A stretch of DNA of 64,000 bases, taken from Prototheca cutis. Its lineage: Eukaryota; Chlorophyta; Trebouxiophyceae; Chlorellales; Chlorellaceae. Below, piece after piece: positions 11,925 to 22,517 of this stretch; the stretch's first letter is position 1, and every line of letters starts with the position of its first letter. The notes beneath the pieces were generated by a model. It was not told where the DNA came from, did no database searches, and saw only the letters and a program-made list of their open reading frames with translations. A program made the translations under genes and the position numbers. The DNA lies in the NCBI GenBank assembly GCA_002897115.2, contig BCIH01000001.1:356482-420481 (forward strand), in the 5' to 3' direction.

Positions 11925-14252
11925 ATGCCTCTACTCGGCTGCAAGGCCGAGATGAAGGAGGGCCACCGTAAGAAGTTCGCTTGGCGGTTCAGCTTCAAGA
12001 ACGTGAAGCACGTCGATCCCCCGGGCCAGGAGGACGACATTTCCGTGCGCAAGCCAACCACCCAGGGCCAATGCTCGCGAGTCAACTTGTCGAATGGCGC
12101 GCCAAACTCGACATGGCCGCTACCCTTTCAGGCGACCGGCATAAAACTCGTATTTAACATCCTGTCGCCGGGGGACCTTCGCTGTGTGCGACTAGTGTGC
12201 AAGACCTGGGCCAAGCTTGCTGCACAGAATATCCGTGCCCTGAGCCCGTCGGCGGACGCCCGCCCCTCGAGGCTCACTGATGAGCGCTTCCCCATGCTGG
12301 AGAGCATGGACCTGACCATGGTCAGGGGCTGGGGCAAGCCCGGATCCGAGCGCTGGGTGGCATGCCTGCAAAAGGTGAGCCAGGGCTTGGGGGGGGGCCC
12401 TACGTGATATCCGGTGAGCCTGATGACTAAATGCCGTGGCCGAAGGGGGCTAGGGTTGTTTCGTGGGGGCGTGCCGGCGTGCATGACACGCTCAACGATC
12501 GGGGCCCCACCTCGGTTAAGTGTGCCGTTCCGAAACGAATTCCTTCAAGCCCAAAGATCTTGGGCTGCTGATGGGGTTTGGGGGAGGTGGGGAGGAGGGG
12601 GGAAGGTCCTGCCAGAGACGCTTGCTGGAACACCTTTCTGTTCGAATCCTTGCACTGCCTCCCGAGCTGAAACACGCTCCCTTCATCCCCACCCATGACT
12701 CTGCAGCTGTCACTGGCGCACCTGGCACTGGGACACAGCAACATGCTCCGGGTTCAAGGCCTTTCGGCCGTCTGCTCGCTGCCGGGTCTGGTCAGCCTTC
12801 ACCTCACCCGCAAGCAGCTGCTGCCGGGCAACCATGTGGCGCTGCGCCTGCTGCCCCAGGGCCTGCGCAAGCTCACCCTGACCTGGGTCAGCATGTCNGA
12901 CAGCTGCGTGGTACGTGGTGGTGGGCCCTGTGTGTGTGGCGTCTGGGTCCTTGTGTTTTCGTGGCGTCGCTGTGTCGGACAAGGCGGGGGAGGAGGGCGC
13001 CTGTTGGCTAATTTGCACGCATCCTGGTGCCCCCGCCCCCTTCCACACATAAAAAATAGATATGAAAGAAAACTGCAAACAAATCTTGTGCAACCACGCA
13101 ACCCACTCGAATTCACAGTCATCGGACGCGCTGGGATTGGAACAAGGCGCGCTGCGCCGCGGGCTGCCCGAGGCTGTCCACGAGGTTTGCAGCCTGCGCC
13201 AACTGGAATCTCTGGAGCTGATCGGGTGCGTGGACCTGTCCCCGGAGGCGCTGGCCCCGCTGGCCGGCGCCACACGCCTGCGGACGCTGACGCTGCGTGG
13301 GTGTGGGTCACTCGACGGCGCAGTGCTGGCGGCACTGGTGGCCGCGCCAGAACTCGTCACACTGCGCCTGCTGAGCTGCGAGCTCGTCGGCGCAGACACG
13401 CTGAGGGCGCTGGCCGCCGCGCGGCACGTCGACTGCTTGGACCTGGCCGGTACGACCATCGGTTTTGGTGCAAGCCACCGCGGCGAGTTTGCCGGAGCTG
13501 TTTCTGAGACGCTGACTGCCCTGTCGGGACTGCGGCGCCTGGCGCTGTGCTGCACCTGCCCCGAGGGCCTGGAAGCGCTGGCGGAGGGTCTGCCCCGGAT
13601 GACGCAGCTGGCTGATCTGAGTCTGGAGGATGTGCCAACAGGGTCAAGGTCCCTGCGTGCGCTGGCCCGCTTCCCCCCACTCCCCCCCGGGGCCAGCCTG
13701 GCGCTGCACCTCCGTGGCCCTGGCGCGGCGGCCGGTGCAAAGGCATTGACCCAGGACCAGCGCAGGGCGCTGTATGCGCTGGAGCTCTCCGCCTGCGACG
13801 ATGTCCATGGCGATGTGCTCGAGGAGCTCGCCACGTGTCCGGGGCTGAAGAACCTGCGTCTGGAGCGATGCAGGCTGCATGATTTGGGACGGCTGGAGTG
13901 CCTGATGCCGCGGCTGGAGCGGCTGGAGCTGGTGGATGTGGCGACTGTAGCCACGATGCCTGGGTACTTGCCGCGGCCATCGACGGGGGCGCCCTACGCC
14001 GCCGTACAGTTGGCGTCATCGCCGGCACAGGACAAGGGCCTGCGCACCGCGACCGCCACGCTTTCCTCCCAGGTGGTGGGGCCCGCGCCAAAGTGGCCGC
14101 TGATCGCGGTCCGCCTGGCCGGGTGCTCACCCGACGTCCTGACCTACGTGACGCAGGTGAAGAGGGGGTTGGCATTATTATTATTTTGTGGCAACGCCGT
14201 CCACTGCCTTGCACTCGGACCACGCAATTCGCCCAACACATCACCTTTCTCC

Positions 14253-14316
<64 letters not shown>

Positions 14317-14709
14317 ACACACACACACAACATGCAGAGGGTGGCCCCTGCCGCGGCCGACACACTGGAGCAGATGAGCCTATGCTCGTCTCGACTGACG
14401 GACGCGCACCTACGGCCGCTGCGGTCGGGCGCCCCGGCGCTGCGGTGGCTGTCCCTCACGGGGACGCCACCCGACGCCGGGCTGAGTGCGGCTACGTTGG
14501 GCGCGCTGGCTCGCACCGGCTGTCCGGCGCTGTGCCGTCTGGTCGTCGACGCCAGCTGGCACATGGATGAGGCCCTCAGTGCCGAACTGCGCTCCGTGCC
14601 CCGTGTGGTGTGCCAGACGGCCGAGGACTCAGTGCGCCTGGACGAGCTGCTCTGTGCTCAGGTCCCCGACCGCCTCGACCACTTTACCTTTGCCGGCACA
14701 ACCACGTGA
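11925..14709 (+). CDS. F-box / leucine-rich-repeat protein
   Basis: Four exons, all joined in phase 0 (11925-12374, 12707-12910, 13119-14156, 14338-14709), give 687 aa. An F-box-like motif lies near residues 70-105 (FNILSPGDLRCVRLVCKTWA), where Skp1 would bind. The rest is leucine-rich repeats of the Skp2/AMN1 kind: LESLELIGCVDLSPEAL, LRTLTLRGCGSLDGAVL, LVTLRLLSCELVG and many others, ending with LCRLVVDASWHMDEAL. Such proteins are substrate receptors of SCF E3 ubiquitin ligases. The substrate cannot be read from sequence. The start is the first ATG at 11925. The last intron holds a 61-base C run and an (AC)n run just before its acceptor. The third exon boundary (donor GTACGT at 12911) is well supported by phase. 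Confidence 0.82.
14256..14328 (+). repeat. Poly-C (61) followed by (AC)n in F-box gene intron
   Basis: An uninterrupted C run at 14256-14316 is followed by AC dinucleotides, directly before the CATGCAG acceptor. It acts as an extreme polypyrimidine tract. The true length may be misassembled. Confidence 0.95.
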
Positions 14710-15900
14710 ATGAGCTGGCTGTTGGATGGTGGCAGTGGGCCGGCAAACGCTGGTGTCTGACGTCGCCTGGGCGCAGAGAGATGGCACACCCTGTATCCAC
14801 CAGCACTGCACGAGGAACCTTTATGCATTTGCTTTCTTTTCTTGAAGACATTTGATCCGACACTGTTGGCAGTGCAATGTGCCTGTCCACTTTTGGTTTT
14901 CCCGCTCACGGTCCCTTCCAGGGGATCGTTTTCCTTTCGAGCTGCCTCCTCCGTTTGCACAGAATGCCTCGTCCTGTAGCTCCCATTCCCGCCATTCACA
15001 GGAACCTTGTCTGACCTTGCTAGCTCTCTCGATCACCACCTTGCTCCATGTCACGTGGCGCCAGCCCTTTCAGATGTCCAGCCGCTGTGTTGGGCCCGGG
15101 TGCTTGCGTTCGGGACTGCCTCCGCACCACCCAAACGAAGTGCAGCCCTTGTATCCACAAGGGGTTGTTTGTCCCTTGGGCTGGCGCCCGCAGCCTCTCC
15201 GACCGATACTGATCCCTCCTGTTCTGTGCCATGAGCGTCACATGATGTCTGTGGTCAGTCCCCCATGCCTGGCAGCTGTAGCGCCTTGGAGTTTCATCCC
15301 TAGAGCTCGACGCCCTTGTGACCCCTGTGGGTCCCCTTGCCCCCGACCTTTCTGGTGTGCATGCTTGGTAGAGCAGGCTGGTTCCTCCCAGCCTGCAGCA
15401 CATCACACCGCTGTATGGTGGAGGGACGTGAGATGGGAACATGCGATCCCTGCACAGCATTCTTTTATTTCATCCGGTGGCCAGGTCTGGGTACGACCCC
15501 CATCCACCCGTATTAGGTATTGTGAGCCGGTGCGCATTAGGTTTCTGCGCCCAAGCTGTGTCTGTTCAGCACATTCCTCCTTTGAACGAGCTTTTACGTT
15601 GCGATCGAACTTTCACAGCAGGTGTGTGCTGCCTTTTGGGGTGCACTGTCGGGTGCCACCCCACGCAGCACCCATACCCCCTGTCTTCCTATGTAGCAGG
15701 CCTTGGCCGCATGTGTAAGGAAACTCCGTTACTGTATGTACTGTCACTAGGAAGGGAAGGCTTTGGGTTGAGATCTGGCAGCTGCTTTGTCGTGTCACGC
15801 TTACATCATGGGTGGTGGTCACCGGCCTTTTCTTTTGGGGGGGGGGGGGGGTCCAATGACACACCAGCACCAGCACCCACACCAGCCCATCCCCGGATCA
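14710..15900. other. Convergent intergenic region, F-box gene and DBP4
   Basis: About 1.2 kb between two 3' ends. A TTACA at 15801-15805 reads as TGTAA on the minus strand, about 100 bases past the DBP4 stop, matching the chlorophyte polyadenylation signal. A G run lies near 15838-15851. The longer frames here have no family motif and I treat them as chance. Confidence 0.45.
15801..15805 (-). terminator. Putative TGTAA polyadenylation signal of DBP4
   Basis: TTACA on the plus strand is TGTAA on the minus strand, 96 bases downstream of the DBP4 stop codon. TGTAA is the established poly(A) signal of green algae. Position is the only evidence. Confidence 0.4.
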
Positions 15901-18900
15901 TCACCGGCGGCTGGCCAGAAGCTGCAGTGCCAGGGCTTCGTCGTCTTCCAACCTCGCCATGCCCATGTGAGCCACCTCCGCTCCCGCCTGTTTTTTTGAG
16001 GTTGAGAACGCATTTGTATCATGGGTGCAGGGGCCGCTGGTAACCATGGCAGGAAATGGCTCTGGGCTTCCGGGACAGTTATCACACAAACTCTGGGTGA
16101 CTGGCCCTGAAGTTTGGTGCCTTGCCAACGGAGCAGGCTCTACGCACAATCAATCAACCACCCTGGCACGGCCACACGCACAATATAACACACACACACA
16201 CACACACACACATCTCTCTATCTTGCTCACCTGGGCCTCGACTTCCGCATTCCAGCCGTCCTTGAACCGCCCGCCAAATCGCTGACCCTCATCATCGCTG
16301 GCCTCGCCGCCAGAGCTGCCACCGCCTTCCGAGTCGCTGTCGTCCTCTGGTCCCCCCAGCATGGCCCCAGGCGCTGCCCCCTGCTCCCTTGCCAAGCGTT
16401 TTGCCTGCGTGCACGGACAAGAGTTGGGGGTGTAGCCCTGTGAACGAGCTTACATGCGCCTTTTGCAGGCTTTCCAACCCTCAGCACCAGCAGTATAGGA
16501 GCATCTGTCCCCCTGAACACCTGCCCCAAAACTCCCAGCGCACNCGCTTGAGGTCCCGCGTCTCTTTCCGGCGCTTGCGCAGGTCCTCCTTGTCCTGGGC
16601 GTCCCGGCTCGCCAGCACACCTCGCAGGTGCGCCGCACGCTCTGCCACAGTCCCGTGATCCGCACCAGCCCTGCGAGAATGATATGTGGGTTTATGATGA
16701 ACGAACGGGTTGACTTGGCATGTGAATGTTTGGGGTGAGGAAGATTATGGGCTGTTGTATGCATGGCAATTGAAGCCCATACGATGTCGGCCTGCATTGT
16801 GATGGATGCGTCCTCCAATTCGCCGCTGGTCGTGGAGCCTTCACACCCCCCGGCCATCCCAGTGAACCGAAAACCAAAAGCATACTCTGCGTCATCAGGG
16901 ACGAGCAGCTCCAGAGCATCCCGGGCCTCGCCCTCGTCGTCAAACACGACTCGACTCCCCGTAGGCTTGTCTGGCCTGATTCTCAGCGGCTTCTTCTTTT
17001 TGCTGCCCCTGGCCGGAAGGTCGGCGGCGCTCTGCGGACCCGGGGCCGCTTCCGCTGCGGCATCGCCTCGCTGCTTGACCACAAGGAGGTCATCGTCGTC
17101 TGCATCGTCGTCCGTCGCCACCGGGTGGCTGCTCGTTGCCGTCGGCTCCCGTGGGGCGGGACGAGAAGCAGTAGCGCCGCTGGTCACCTTGCCACCAACA
17201 GCAGCTGCCTCCTCGTCACTTGATGAGGCCTCGTCATCAGCATTGTTCTCCTCTTCGTCGACATTGACCCGTGCACTGTGAACACCCTGCCCGCTGCNAG
17301 AGCCACGCTTGAGGAAACGGAGGCGAGGCAAGGCCGACAGGCCCAGGCTGACAGCGTACTCGGCCACAGGCAGGGCCGCCGCATCGAAAATGCCCTTGTC
17401 CGGCTGCAAGTGCACCGATCTCAGGTACGCAGTGCACGACCGCTGCGCCAGAGCCTATGAGTTTGTGATTTTCGGGGGGGGGGGTTATGTAATCTGTTAG
17501 TCATCACTCTCCTCACCCTATTCCAACATTTGGTTTTTGTCCTGCNCACCACAAAAGACAAACAGCAACCCACCTTGAGTTCGGCATCTTTACTCAGCAG
17601 GGCTTGGAGTGCTGGGGCGATGGACTGCACCTTTTCCGGGTTGTGTTTAAGCTGCTTGATGGGCACCTTTGCGGCGGCCAGCNCGGCCAACGTTCCCTCC
17701 TGCTCGCTGGGCAGCAGTAGCAGCAGGCCCTTGCCCGCCGCACGGTACCGCGCGGTGCGTCCGACACGATGAATGTAGGCCGCAGAGTCCTCGGGGCAGT
17801 CAACCTGCACCACCCAGTCCACGTCTGGGAAATCCAGGCCCCGTGCCGCGACATCCGTCGCAAACAGGACCATGGACGACGCCTCGCAAAAGTCGTAAAA
17901 CACTGCAGTATTGTGCATAATTGTTGGTTGGATTGGATCAGTTGCTGTTGGTGTAGGGGCTGAAAGGATGCAGTAGTTGGAGGGAGGGAGCGTTGAAGGA
18001 CAGTATCCTGGTCACCCTTGGTCTGTGCAAGGGACCACTCTCTCCAACGACAAGACAAGGCAGAAATCCTCACCTCCCATGCGCTTGTATTGGTTGAGGC
18101 GGCCATGCAACGCCCTCAGCGGAACGCCTGGCCGCAGTTTGCGGAAGGCCTCGTAGTAGAACCGTGTCTGCTTGCACGTTGACAGGAACACAATCATCTT
18201 GCACTGCNTGTTNGGTGGTGGGGAGAATGTGTCCCCAGGGGGTTGGTGGNGAGGTTTTGAAGTTGGACCATCAGGCACCGCAACATCAATGCAATCTGCC
18301 AGGTATGATTATTTCTGCATGGCTCGCTCGCCTGTTTGACCAGGCAGTCGATCAGCTCAGCAGCCTGTACTGCCACTGTGCTCCCCCCACCCTCAAACAC
18401 AAGCCACCCCAGCAACCTTGAGGTGGCTGCGGACGAATGACCAGAGGATGTCGGTCTTGTCCTGCAGGTCGCAGCGCATGTACGCCTGCTGCAGCCGCAC
18501 CGGCGTAGCCGCCTCGGCTTCGGCATGAACAGCAAGGTACTGCGGGTCCACCAGGCTCAGCCGTGCCAGGTCCCGCACCGATTTGGTCTGCGTCGCCGAG
18601 AACAGCAGTGTCTGCCGTTNGCACGGCAGACCTTCCACAATCGCATTCAGTGCCGCCTCGAAACCCTTTTTGTAGTTGTTGTGGGGATTGGGGTTGGGGG
18701 GGAAAGGGAAGATGGGCTGGTAGAACGGGATGGGGTTCGAAATGCACGTCAGAGGTCACCGTCCCGAGCATTTCAACTCCTTGCCCAGTTAGCAGGCTTG
18801 AAAGCACTCAATGCTACAATACCAAGGAAAACAATCCCGGCACCCACCAAGTCTAGGATACGGTCGGCTTCGTCGAGAACGAGCATTTTGAGGTTGGAGG

Positions 18901-19801
18901 TGTCAAACCCGGCGGTTTCATCCATGTGCTGCAGCAGGCGCCCCGGCGTGGCCACCAGGATGTTGAGCACGGCCATGCGCGGCTTCTCCTCATCCACATC
19001 CTTTCCTCCCACCAGCAGGCCCGCACTGAACTCGTGCTTGGGGCCAATCTTGCGCAGCTCGTTGAAGATCTGCGGGGCCATTGTGGATGCTGGTCGCTGT
19101 GGCGTGTTGCAAAAACCTGGTCCGGTCTGTCCATACGCCGGCACAGCTCCCAAATCCTCAAACCAAACCCCTCCCTCTTGCCTGCAGGGCCAGTTCCCGG
19201 GTGGGAGTGATGATGAGCGCACCCAGGCCATCCAGGGGACCCCACCTCTCCCGATACAGCCGCTCCAGCACCTGCACAGTCAGCCATGTGAGTACAGGAA
19301 CGCTCATGTAGTCTGCGCAGTACCCAAGAGCACCACATTGTTTCCTTCCCCCGGTCGAGGGCACCACTCCTGCAGCCCAACAGGTGCGACCGTCCCGCCT
19401 CCAACCATCCATGAACACACACACACTCCCACACCCATGCACCGAAAACTCACGGGAATCAAGAATGCCAGGGTCTTTCCGGATCCTGTTTTGGCGGCGC
19501 CCAGGACATCCCTGCCCACCAGGGCGTGCGGGAGCACCGCCCTCTGCACCGCTGTGGGGTGGGTGAAGCCAGCAGCGGCCAGTCCGGCCTTGGTGTTCCG
19601 GGACAGCGGCAGGCCCTCGAACTGGCGGGCTCCCGGCCATGTGGCGGGGTCCTTGGTCGCTGGAGGAAAAGTCAGGGGGTCAGTGCCGGGCTTGGGACCG
19701 TGTGCGTCCAACAAGCCCTGAAGCTCGGCAATCTCCTCGGCTTCCAGTGCACTGCGCTTGCGCTGTCGCGCATGGTGGAGTTGCTTGCCCTTACGAGCCA
19801 T
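15901..19801 (-). CDS. DBP4: DEAD-box ATP-dependent RNA helicase DDX10/DBP4
   Basis: Ten exons on the minus strand: 19801-19454, 19271-19182, 19069-18848, 18665-18417, 18203-18074, 17902-17574, 17454-about 16847, 16670-16544, 16404-16231, 15987-15901 (about 787 aa). Motifs seen in order: GFTHPTAVQ (Q motif), AAKTGSGKT (I), PTRELALQ (Ia), ATPGRLLQH (Ib), [10 protein letters not shown] (II), FSATQT (III), IVFLSTCKQ (IV), [13 protein letters not shown] (V), HRVGRTAR (VI). The tail block [14 protein letters not shown] with [13 protein letters not shown] is specific to DDX10/DBP4, and an acidic, lysine-rich C-terminus follows. The family works in the nucleolus, releasing snoRNAs and supporting 18S rRNA processing. 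Intron 2 has a GC donor (CAG|GCAAGA). The end of the seventh exon is tentative (16847 fits the phase). The last exon ends [14 protein letters not shown]. Confidence 0.93.
16189..16212. repeat. (CA)n microsatellite in last DBP4 intron
   Basis: About 12 CA units. In the DBP4 transcript this reads (UG)n, beginning about 18 nt after the 5' splice site of the last intron. Confidence 0.9.
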
Positions 19802-20147
19802 CTTGCATATACCAAATCAATTACATAAAGTATTTGGATTCATGGAAACCGATGAGCAGCTCCTGGAGGGGAGTTTGAGCAACGAGACGGTGGCGTTGGA
19901 CATGCATGGACGACAAGGGCCCCGAGCGCGCCCTGAGCCCCCCGAGACCGAACTGATTGATCACTTCGCACGGCATTGTTGAGCACGCCCTGTGTCCCTA
20001 CCGCGCTTTCCCAGCGCCTTTTCACTGGGACGAGGAATGTGATTCTAGAGCGCACANCATCTAGGTGGGCGGGGACACCAGAGGGCCGACTGCCCGAGAG
20101 CTCTCATCGTCGGTCGGAGTGGGGTCGTCCGCAGCGGGTGTGGGGGC
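19802..20147. other. Divergent promoter region, DBP4 and small membrane protein gene
   Basis: About 350 bases between two start codons facing away from each other. No TATA box or other site is obvious. One N lies at about 20057. Confidence 0.5.
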
Positions 20148-20718
20148 ATGCCGGTGGAACCCAGGGATGCCCTCCTGATTGGCGCGGGCCTCACCCTGGC
20201 GGGTGCAGCCACGCTCTTCTATAAGAAGAAGCAAACCAGCGCGTTCAAGCTCGCGTACTTCCTGACCTGGCCGACCCTGGGATCGGCCGTGCTGCTGTCG
20301 TGCATGCCCGACAGGGAAGACATGTACAAGGTGACATCGGGCGATGGAGGAAGTGTGGAATTTTGCTAGGCCCAATGCGCAGGTTTGCCTGTGTCAATGT
20401 GTATGGCATGTGTGTTATCGTCTTTTGTTATATTCTTGGGCAGATATGACTGCCTTGGGAGGCATGGTGCTTGGCTGGCGGCGTCGTCTTGGCCGAGGGC
20501 CGGGACACGAGTGGGTTCTGCGTACCTTCTCAGTGCCACTGCTCACCAACGCCACTCACCGACAACACACCCGACTCCCCCTCTGGCAGAGGCTGGAAAC
20601 TCACAACGTTTTGAGCCAGGAGGAGCTGGAGGAGCGCAAGGCGCTGGCGGCAATCCAGATGCAGATGCTGAGGGGCATTGCGGAGAGGCGGGGCGAGCAG
20701 GGCCCCGGCACGAAATAG
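20148..20718 (+). CDS. Small two-helix membrane protein, function unknown
   Basis: Exons 20148-20330 and 20590-20718 join in phase 0 and give 103 aa. A hydrophobic helix at about residues 8-24 (LLIGAGLTLAGAATLFY) is followed by a lysine patch (KKK), a second hydrophobic stretch at about 32-52, then PDREDMYK and a charged amphipathic helix to the end. The layout resembles small organelle inner-membrane or assembly proteins, but I do not recognise a family and assign no function. Both splice sites are canonical (AAG|GTGACA, GGCAG|AGG). The gene is divergent from DBP4 and convergent with RecX, whose stop lies about 290 bases away. Confidence 0.7.
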
Positions 20719-21009
20719 TGTCAAAGGCTGCGATGAAAAGAACCCCTTCAGCATTTCTTCTGGAAATCCCTTGTGGGTGGTGTGCGGACTGCAGCAAACT
20801 GATGGACGCTGTGCCCCTGGCCGCAAGAAGACTCTGTTCAGCAGACGCATCCTTGATGTCGCTGCGCCAACTTGTTCCTCGACCCCCCGCTCTCCCTAGC
20901 CGAACCATTCTGCATGCGGCTTGTGCTGTTGTACATCGCCCATATGGCCGAGGGCTTAAGATGCATGGGGAAACGAATTGCAGTTGCATGGTCACCGCTN
21001 CCCGCTGAC

Positions 21010-22517
21010 TCAGTGCCTTGCAGCGTCGGGTCCGGCACAGGCTCGGAACAGGAGTCGTGCCTCCTCGAAGTTAAACCCCCGCCGCTGCATCCAGGCATAG
21101 AACTGGGGCTGAAGCTGGTCGGCACGGCCGCGCCTGCGCTGGAGATGCCGCTGGCAAATGTCGACCACCTCTGCTTCTCGGGGCATCTCCACCGCGGGCG
21201 GGGGGAGCGAGGGGTCGCCTCCCCCGTGCGTCGCCTCGATGAAATCCCGGAGACGCAGGCCCTCGGGCCCGAAATGGGCCTCAAGGGCTGCCTTCTGCAG
21301 CGCTGCAGCCAGTCCCAGTCGTGTCATCTCCTGGAACGGAGCGAGGATTGGGGTGTTCGGTGTCGAGGCTGCTGGGACGAGTCCCTGTCTGGAGACACAG
21401 CACATGGCATGACCTTGGGGCCTTCCCCAATCCGTCCCAGTTCAATCCTCCATCAAGACCCAACGCATACATAGCGGAGTCTGCGGGGTGCCCACAGCTG
21501 CTGTCGCCACTTGCTTCTCACATAGACTTCAGCATACTCTGCGTCGCCCGTCAGCCCCTGGGGGTGGACCGGCGACCGTCACTCGCATTCCCTGGTCGGT
21601 TCATGGCCAGAACAGTCGTCCTTGTCAACCGATTGCACGACCAGAACTGCAAGAATTCAACAATCCCCAAACCCATCTCACCAAACGCTCAAGGTCCTGA
21701 ATGGCTTCCTGGATGTCATCCAGCCCATGACCCTTCTCCTCCAGCTTTTGCGTGAGCTTGCTGTTTGTCACCGCCCCATACGACAATTGCTTCAGTGCTG
21801 CTTCCTTGGCGGTTACCCTGCGTTTGTGGAATAGGTACAGATAGATATGTTTAATGCAACGAGATTATGAGGTGATACCCCATCCAGTCAGAAACACTTC
21901 GTTAGAGGAGACCAAGAACCTTACCTTGGCGGCCTGGGCGGTGGAGACCTCCCGGCCCCAGCATATCCGGCCTTCCAGGACCGGGGTGCTGAAGTGGGTC
22001 TCCACTCCCTTTTGTAGTCTGAGAGCAATCGAATGTCTTTTGCCAACTGCTCGCTTGGGCGGCGGCTCAAGTCGCTGCCCCTAGAATACAACCAGCCACG
22101 GCTTCGTGAAAGGGGCCCTGCCCAACGATCTGGCCCTGCAAGCCGCATGCACGCCCAGAACGACATTTACAGCATTACGTATTTAGTCTGCTTCAGGGCA
22201 TGGGCGCAAGGCACGCTGTGCGGGACGCCTGATCTGCGCTGTGGGACGGGAGGCCCAATCTGCAAGATTGGATCTTGCGGATGTTAAGCGAAGTCGCTCC
22301 GTAACCCGGAGCACCGACATCCATATCAGTGGCAGCTGTGCCTGCCACCAATGCGGAAGAGAATGATTTTCCGCACTGCTGTCGATCAGGTTTTGGGGCT
22401 TACTTTGGAAGTCGTGCCTTGTCCTGCGTAGCGACCTGGCGATGTCGGCTCCCGGGCGGGCACCATGAACCGGGAGTATAACATCTTCCACCCGCACGGG
22501 CTGCGGGATCGGGGCAT
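21010..22517 (-). CDS. RECX: RecX-family regulatory protein, probably organellar
   Basis: Five exons close in phase on the minus strand: 22517-22404, 22080-21925, 21804-21682, 21557-21471, 21330-21010 (266 aa). The middle exons carry RecX three-helix repeats: EAALKQLSYGAVTNSKLTQK, then LDDIQEAIQDLERLGLTGDAEYA and VRSKWRQQLWAPRRLRYEM, with a last helix unit RGFNFEEARLLFRA near the C-terminus. Bacterial RecX binds and restrains RecA filaments. Plants carry nuclear RecX-like genes thought to act on plastid or mitochondrial RecA, and the basic, Ser/Arg-rich N-terminus (MPRSRSPCGWK) looks like a transit peptide. Exon 1 rests on a good donor (AAA|GTAAGC) and phase only; in-frame ATGs at 22484 or 22466 are alternatives. 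Exon 1 overlaps, on the opposite strand, the proposed first exon of the NTE gene. Confidence 0.8.

Noticed and set aside
12620..12670. tRNA B-box-like GTTCGAATCC
   Set aside because: No matching A box, acceptor stem or cloverleaf could be folded around it, and it sits within an F-box gene intron.
14188..14377. Proline-rich or glycine-rich proteins encoded by the poly-C tract
   Set aside because: Homopolymer translation on both strands inside an intron. The F-box exon starts only at 14338.
14852..15718. 288-residue plus-strand frame downstream of the F-box gene
   Set aside because: Composition is not protein-like (Cys/Pro/Ser-rich, no repeats or motif). It lies in a convergent 3' region.
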